Source: Nymphaea colorata (taxonomy: Eukaryota > Streptophyta > Magnoliopsida > Nymphaeales > Nymphaeaceae). Taken from it: DNA of 64,000 nt. Below are positions 63,580 to 64,000 of this stretch, piece by piece. The translations under genes were made by a program, and so were the position numbers. Every line of letters begins with the position of its first letter. Within the stretch, counting starts at the first letter, position 1. Under the pieces are notes generated by a model. The model did not search any database. It had not been told where the DNA came from and saw nothing but the letters and a program-made list of their open reading frames with translations. The stretch spans positions 20,580,848-20,644,847 of the forward strand of contig NC_045141.1 in the NCBI RefSeq assembly GCF_008831285.2, given 5' to 3'.

Positions 63580-64000
63580 CAATTTTATAAAAACATGCTC
63601 AGATTCTGATCGAATACCAAAAACATGCTTAAACAACGAGCAGCCCAAGAAAAGAGAGCCAGAATCCCCACCCTTTGCCATCTAGGACTACTTCAGGGTC
63701 TGAAAGGTTAAAGCACACCATCATTTTGGTGCTGCATCGACTGCTCCATAAAGCCTAGGGGCATAGAATCCACGATAACCAAACTTATAACATGTCATTT
63801 CATGTGTCATTTCACCAGACCGAGCCCCTCAAGATTGACCTTTTCTCTTTTGTAGCATGAAGGCCCCTCCAAGAATCCCATCAATGTAAAACTCCCAAGA
63901 GAAAGAGAAAGGCCATTTGAACTCAACGACATTAACCAATCAAGCACCGCAAGACAGCCATGGAAGACACACAGTAACATAAATTATTCCGACATATTGC

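Larger units (their letters stand above)
53593..64000. other. 10.4-kb intergenic region without a recognised gene
   Basis: No frame here matches a family I know. Contents seen: a 48-bp tandem repeat at about 53656-53770; open but unrecognised frames around 54450-55010; a 144-codon minus-strand frame at 55229-55663; the compound microsatellite at 56405-56553; a tRNA-like A box near 58860-58895; a 34-bp duplication at 60321-60386; name-tag style transposon debris near 59590-59940, 61760-61830 and 62840-63130; and a promoter-like stretch near 63250-63580. Confidence 0.55.

Overview
The window is nuclear DNA of a flowering plant. It has split genes with GT..AG introns, AT-rich intergenic DNA full of (TA)n and (GA/CT)n microsatellites, plastid-targeted proteins with transit-peptide-like N termini, and a complete plant chromovirus. 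Codon use in the host genes is not strongly GC-biased at third positions, which argues against a grass. The species cannot be named from the sequence. All functional names rest on protein motifs and remembered family sequences; no search was run.

The left 26 kb is gene-dense. Four host genes were rebuilt exon by exon, with all intron phases consistent. (1) Minus strand, 3111-5714: a plastid-type tRNA (guanine-N7)-methyltransferase of the TrmB family, 8 exons, 287 aa. (2) Minus strand, 8274-12879: an F-box protein orthologous to SKIP31, 9 exons, 338 aa. (3) Plus strand, 15383-21467: the plastid RNA polymerase sigma factor SIG2/SIGB, 7 exons, 579 aa, with a strikingly His-rich first exon. (4) Minus strand, 22104-26177: a half-size ABCG transporter closest to ABCG14 (known in Arabidopsis for root-to-shoot cytokinin transport), 5 exons, 695 aa, with a short upstream ORF. 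Genes 2 and 3 are head to head and genes 3 and 4 are tail to tail. Genes 1 and 3 both concern plastid tRNAs: one modifies them, and the other, in Arabidopsis, drives transcription of several of them.

From 26.4 to 43 kb no gene is recognised. This stretch holds microsatellites, a three-copy ~240-bp tandem repeat, tRNA-like SINE remnants, AT-cored repeats edged by GGGCCGGGCC-type sequence, and hairpin-rich fragments of old transposons.

From 43072 to 53587 lies a complete Ty3/Gypsy chromovirus of Tekay/Del type, 10,516 bp. Its two 2,886-bp LTRs differ by only two homopolymer indels. It has a 5-bp target duplication (AGGCT), an initiator-Met-tRNA primer binding site, a purine tract, and gag-protease-RT-RNaseH-integrase-chromodomain in one frame, broken once by an in-frame TGA between RNase H and integrase. 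It is very young.

From 53.6 to 64 kb no gene is recognised. This part holds a 48-bp tandem repeat beside the retroelement, a large compound microsatellite, further degenerate transposon DNA, and one promoter-like stretch near 63.25-63.58 kb.

No convincing new biological system was found. The strongest items for a second look are the young chromovirus with its lone stop codon, the ABCG14 upstream ORF, the His-rich SIG2 leader and the tandem repeats.
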